Shown piece after piece: positions 63,739-64,000 of a DNA stretch of 64,000 bases. The DNA comes from Microlunatus phosphovorus NM-1. Lineage in GTDB: Bacteria; Actinomycetota; Actinomycetes; Propionibacteriales; Propionibacteriaceae. The notes below the pieces were generated by a model. It was not told the origin of the DNA, made no database searches, and saw nothing but the letters and a program-made list of their open reading frames with translations. The stretch lies in contig NC_015635.1 of the NCBI RefSeq assembly GCF_000270245.1, forward strand, positions 5,146,001-5,210,000, given 5' to 3'. The translations under genes were made by a program, and so were the position numbers. Position 1 is the stretch's first letter. The number at the start of each line of letters is the position of its first letter.

Positions 63739-64000
63739 CCGTCATCAGAGATTCGTATCACCCGTCCTGGACGGTGACGCCGTCCAAGCCAAGCGGAACT
63801 GCGCTCAAACCTGATGACGCTGCCCGTCGCTCACTTGGTCGGCCGAACGAGCCTGGGCGCCCAGGCGGACGCTTCGCGCCGTTGCTGCGCGACGGAGTGC
63901 GGCCGCTGTTCCTGACCGGCGACATTGTTGCCTGCGTCGCAACAGCGCTCGTCATGCACGCAAGCGTCGCGTCCTCGACGGGTACCGCGCTGATAATGGC
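63735..64000 (+). CDS. Second polyprenyl-phosphate sugar phosphotransferase, N-terminal part (runs off window)
   Basis: 88 codons from ATG 63735. A polar N terminus of about 50 residues (MTVIRDSYHPSWTVTPSKPS at the start) is followed by FAPLLRDGVRPLFLTGDIVA, which leads into a first TM helix (CVATALVMHAS). This layout matches the beginning of WcaJ-type priming enzymes, as at 14479, but the catalytic domain is outside the window, so the assignment rests on the N-terminal pattern and the context. Confidence 0.6.
   Translation, partial: MTVIRDSYHPSWTVTPSKPSGTALKPDDAARRSLGRPNEPGRPGGRFAPLLRDGVRPLFLTGDIVACVATALVMHASVASSTGTALIM

Overview
The window is G+C-rich DNA from an actinobacterium (Actinomycetota). 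A Propionibacteriales relative is possible but only a guess. Evidence: the housekeeping order folP-folE-ftsH-hpt-tilS-DUF2342 metalloprotease-dacB-ppa, frequent GTG starts, many 4-bp start/stop overlaps, and several starts that look leaderless. I saw no tRNA, rRNA or CRISPR array.

Layout. (1) 1-8651: conserved housekeeping block. It contains a decayed DUF4143 ATPase fragment beside a 52-bp tandem repeat. (2) 8730-11891: four co-directional genes around a cytoplasmic subtilisin-like protease, behind one promoter with repeated operator-like boxes. The other three proteins are unrecognised, so this is a candidate undescribed system. (3) 12018-13876: a sulfotransferase and a five-bladed-propeller glycosidase-like protein, convergent. 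(4) 14479-38378: first surface-polysaccharide locus. It has a priming sugar transferase, acetyltransferases, Wzy- and Wzz-like proteins, an FrhB-like protein, a polysaccharide pyruvyl transferase, three family-2-type glycosyltransferases, an ABC exporter, an APH-like kinase, two paralogous beta-helix surface proteins and an RCC1/FnIII surface protein with a recent internal duplication. The DNA is less G+C-rich here and carries a small element with perfect 22-bp inverted repeats. (5) 38466-46928: a sugar-dehydrogenase lipoprotein, then an acyl-activation module: carrier protein, serine-less carrier-like protein, AsnB, NadE-like enzyme, AMP ligase, two SGNH-like proteins and a dedicated phosphopantetheinyl transferase. 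It resembles a D-alanylation (Dlt) system without the MBOAT protein. (6) 47017-52219 (minus): a lasso-peptide gene cluster, comprising RRE protein, a 55-residue precursor at 51725-51892, cyclase, B2 protease, HPr-kinase-like enzyme and ABC exporter. (7) 52329-64000: second polysaccharide locus: UDP-glucose dehydrogenase, three GT4 enzymes, MurJ/Wzx flippase, deacetylase, Wzz, Wzy, a GH16 hydrolase, and the start of a second priming transferase that runs off the window.

The two priming transferases, two Wzy/Wzz sets and two exporter types suggest two adjacent Wzx/Wzy-type glycan pathways. The lasso cluster and the acyl module sit between them. The strongest discovery candidates are the lasso peptide (its precursor ends in Ser and lies with a kinase, the arrangement known for C-terminally phosphorylated lasso peptides), the Dlt-like module with a serine-less carrier-like protein, and the cytoplasmic subtilase operon.
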